Positions 63,581-64,000 of a stretch of 64,000 bases of DNA are shown in pieces (the stretch's first letter is position 1; each line of letters starts with the position of its first letter). Location: positions 124,001 through 188,000 of the forward strand of contig CAJMNO010000001.1 of the NCBI GenBank assembly GCA_905214865.1, read 5' to 3'. This DNA comes from an uncultured bacterium (GTDB lineage Bacteria; Actinomycetota; Coriobacteriia; Coriobacteriales; Atopobiaceae). The notes beneath the pieces were generated by a model, which saw only the letters and a program-made list of their open reading frames with translations, did no database searches and was not told the origin of the DNA. The position numbers were made by a program, and so were the translations under genes.

Positions 63581-64000
63581 TCACTGCGAGATCGTGATGT
63601 AGCCCTCGTCCTCCGCCTCGACCTCGCGAAGGACCTTGGGGTCGGGCTTGGGCCCCGCGTCGGGCGCCCCAAAGAGGAACTCCCTCCACCGCGGCAGCTC
63701 GCGCATGCCCTGTGCGTGGCCATGGTCGTACGCCTCGTGCAGCTTGCGGGTGTCGGTGGTCCCGCTCGTGAGTGGCATCTCGTCCGGATAGACGATGTAG
63801 GCCCTGCCCTCGCGCGCGAGCTCCTCCAGGCGGGTCAGCTCCACGTTGTAGCGCTCCCAGCGGGTCAGGAGGGCGTTTCTCACATAGGGGTTGCCCTTCG
63901 AGACTGCCAGCAGCATGCGCCTCTCGGCGCCCGTGGGTGGGAGCTTGCGGTAGCCTCGCGGCCTGGTCGCCACAAAGAAGAACCGCCTGTATCCCGCGTC
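63581..64000 (-). CDS. Patatin-like phospholipase, C-terminal part
   Basis: The coding frame runs off the right end of the window; 139 residues are visible. The visible part begins DAGYRRFFFVATRPRGYRKLPP, resembling the C-terminal region of YjjU-type patatin esterases. The catalytic Ser-Asp part would lie outside the window, so the assignment rests on similarity of the tail. It ends 64 bp before the exonuclease gene start. Confidence 0.7.
   Translation of the reverse strand, partial: DAGYRRFFFVATRPRGYRKLPPTGAERRMLLAVSKGNPYVRNALLTRWERYNVELTRLEELAREGRAYIVYPDEMPLTSGTTDTRKLHEAYDHGHAQGMRELPRWREFLFGAPDAGPKPDPKVLREVEAEDEGYITISQ

Overview
The window is high-GC bacterial chromosome, densely coding, and looks like a member of the Coriobacteriia, most likely the Atopobiaceae (Olsenella and relatives). 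The signs are an actinobacterial heat-shock operon (dnaK-grpE-dnaJ-hspR), Coriobacteriia-style envelope proteins (DUF6020, DUF6541 and YfhO-type membrane proteins, inferred by recognition), an NRAMP-related transporter of the type described in Eggerthella lenta, and an HTH/Ser-Thr kinase pair. The genus is an inference; no rRNA operon lies in the window.

Layout. (1) 1-15.6 kb: a surface-glycan cassette with two DUF6020-type polytopic proteins, a sugar-transfer-associated ATP-grasp protein, two paralogous carbamoyl-phosphate-synthase-like ATP-grasp ligases each beside a sugar aminotransferase (one is a clear RffA/WecE), a GT2 glycosyltransferase, a YfhO-type protein on the opposite strand and a DUF6541-type protein. 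(2) 15.6-20 kb: a CNNM/CorC-type transporter, a protein whose N-terminus resembles that of cyanophycin synthetase, a YtxH protein and a PRC-barrel protein. (3) 20-24.3 kb, minus strand: an NRAMP-related (probably Mg2+) transporter tightly coupled to a divergent PRC/CBS/MgtE-like protein, then LemA and tRNA-Ser(UGA). (4) 24.4-26.6 kb: tadA followed immediately by an IS110-family element with a structured non-coding end that could encode a bridge RNA. (5) 26.6-39.3 kb: metabolic and regulatory genes: a threonine dehydratase-like enzyme, an RlmI-like methyltransferase, CstA, a DEAD-box helicase with a large insertion, MetA (homoserine acetyltransferase type by residue 111), the HTH/kinase pair, a lipoprotein, a five-copy repeat cluster, a LytTR regulator and a phosphodiesterase. 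(6) 39.5-43.9 kb: dnaK-grpE-dnaJ-hspR. (7) 44-47.7 kb: a PucR regulator divergent from an ornithine cyclodeaminase-like gene and an aminotransferase. (8) 47.9-55.2 kb: an SPFH/RHH pair, clpB, a kinase-free PASTA protein, two small proteins and hsp20. (9) 55.3-64 kb: a YycJ-like hydrolase, tilS-hpt-ftsH, an aminotransferase, a PHP phosphatase, exonuclease III and a truncated patatin-like gene.

The genes are linked in three visible ways. dnaK, clpB and hsp20 share an inverted repeat, ATCTA(A/T)-N10/11-TTAGAT, in their promoter regions; an 18-mer around it is identical at dnaK and clpB, which defines a probable HspR regulon although the textbook HAIR box is absent. The glycan cassette repeats an aminotransferase plus ATP-grasp module, suggesting sugar amines that are made and then capped by amide ligases. 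The NRAMP/MgtE-like pair is probably a Mg2+ uptake unit with a structured leader. No CRISPR array, prophage or rRNA was seen.
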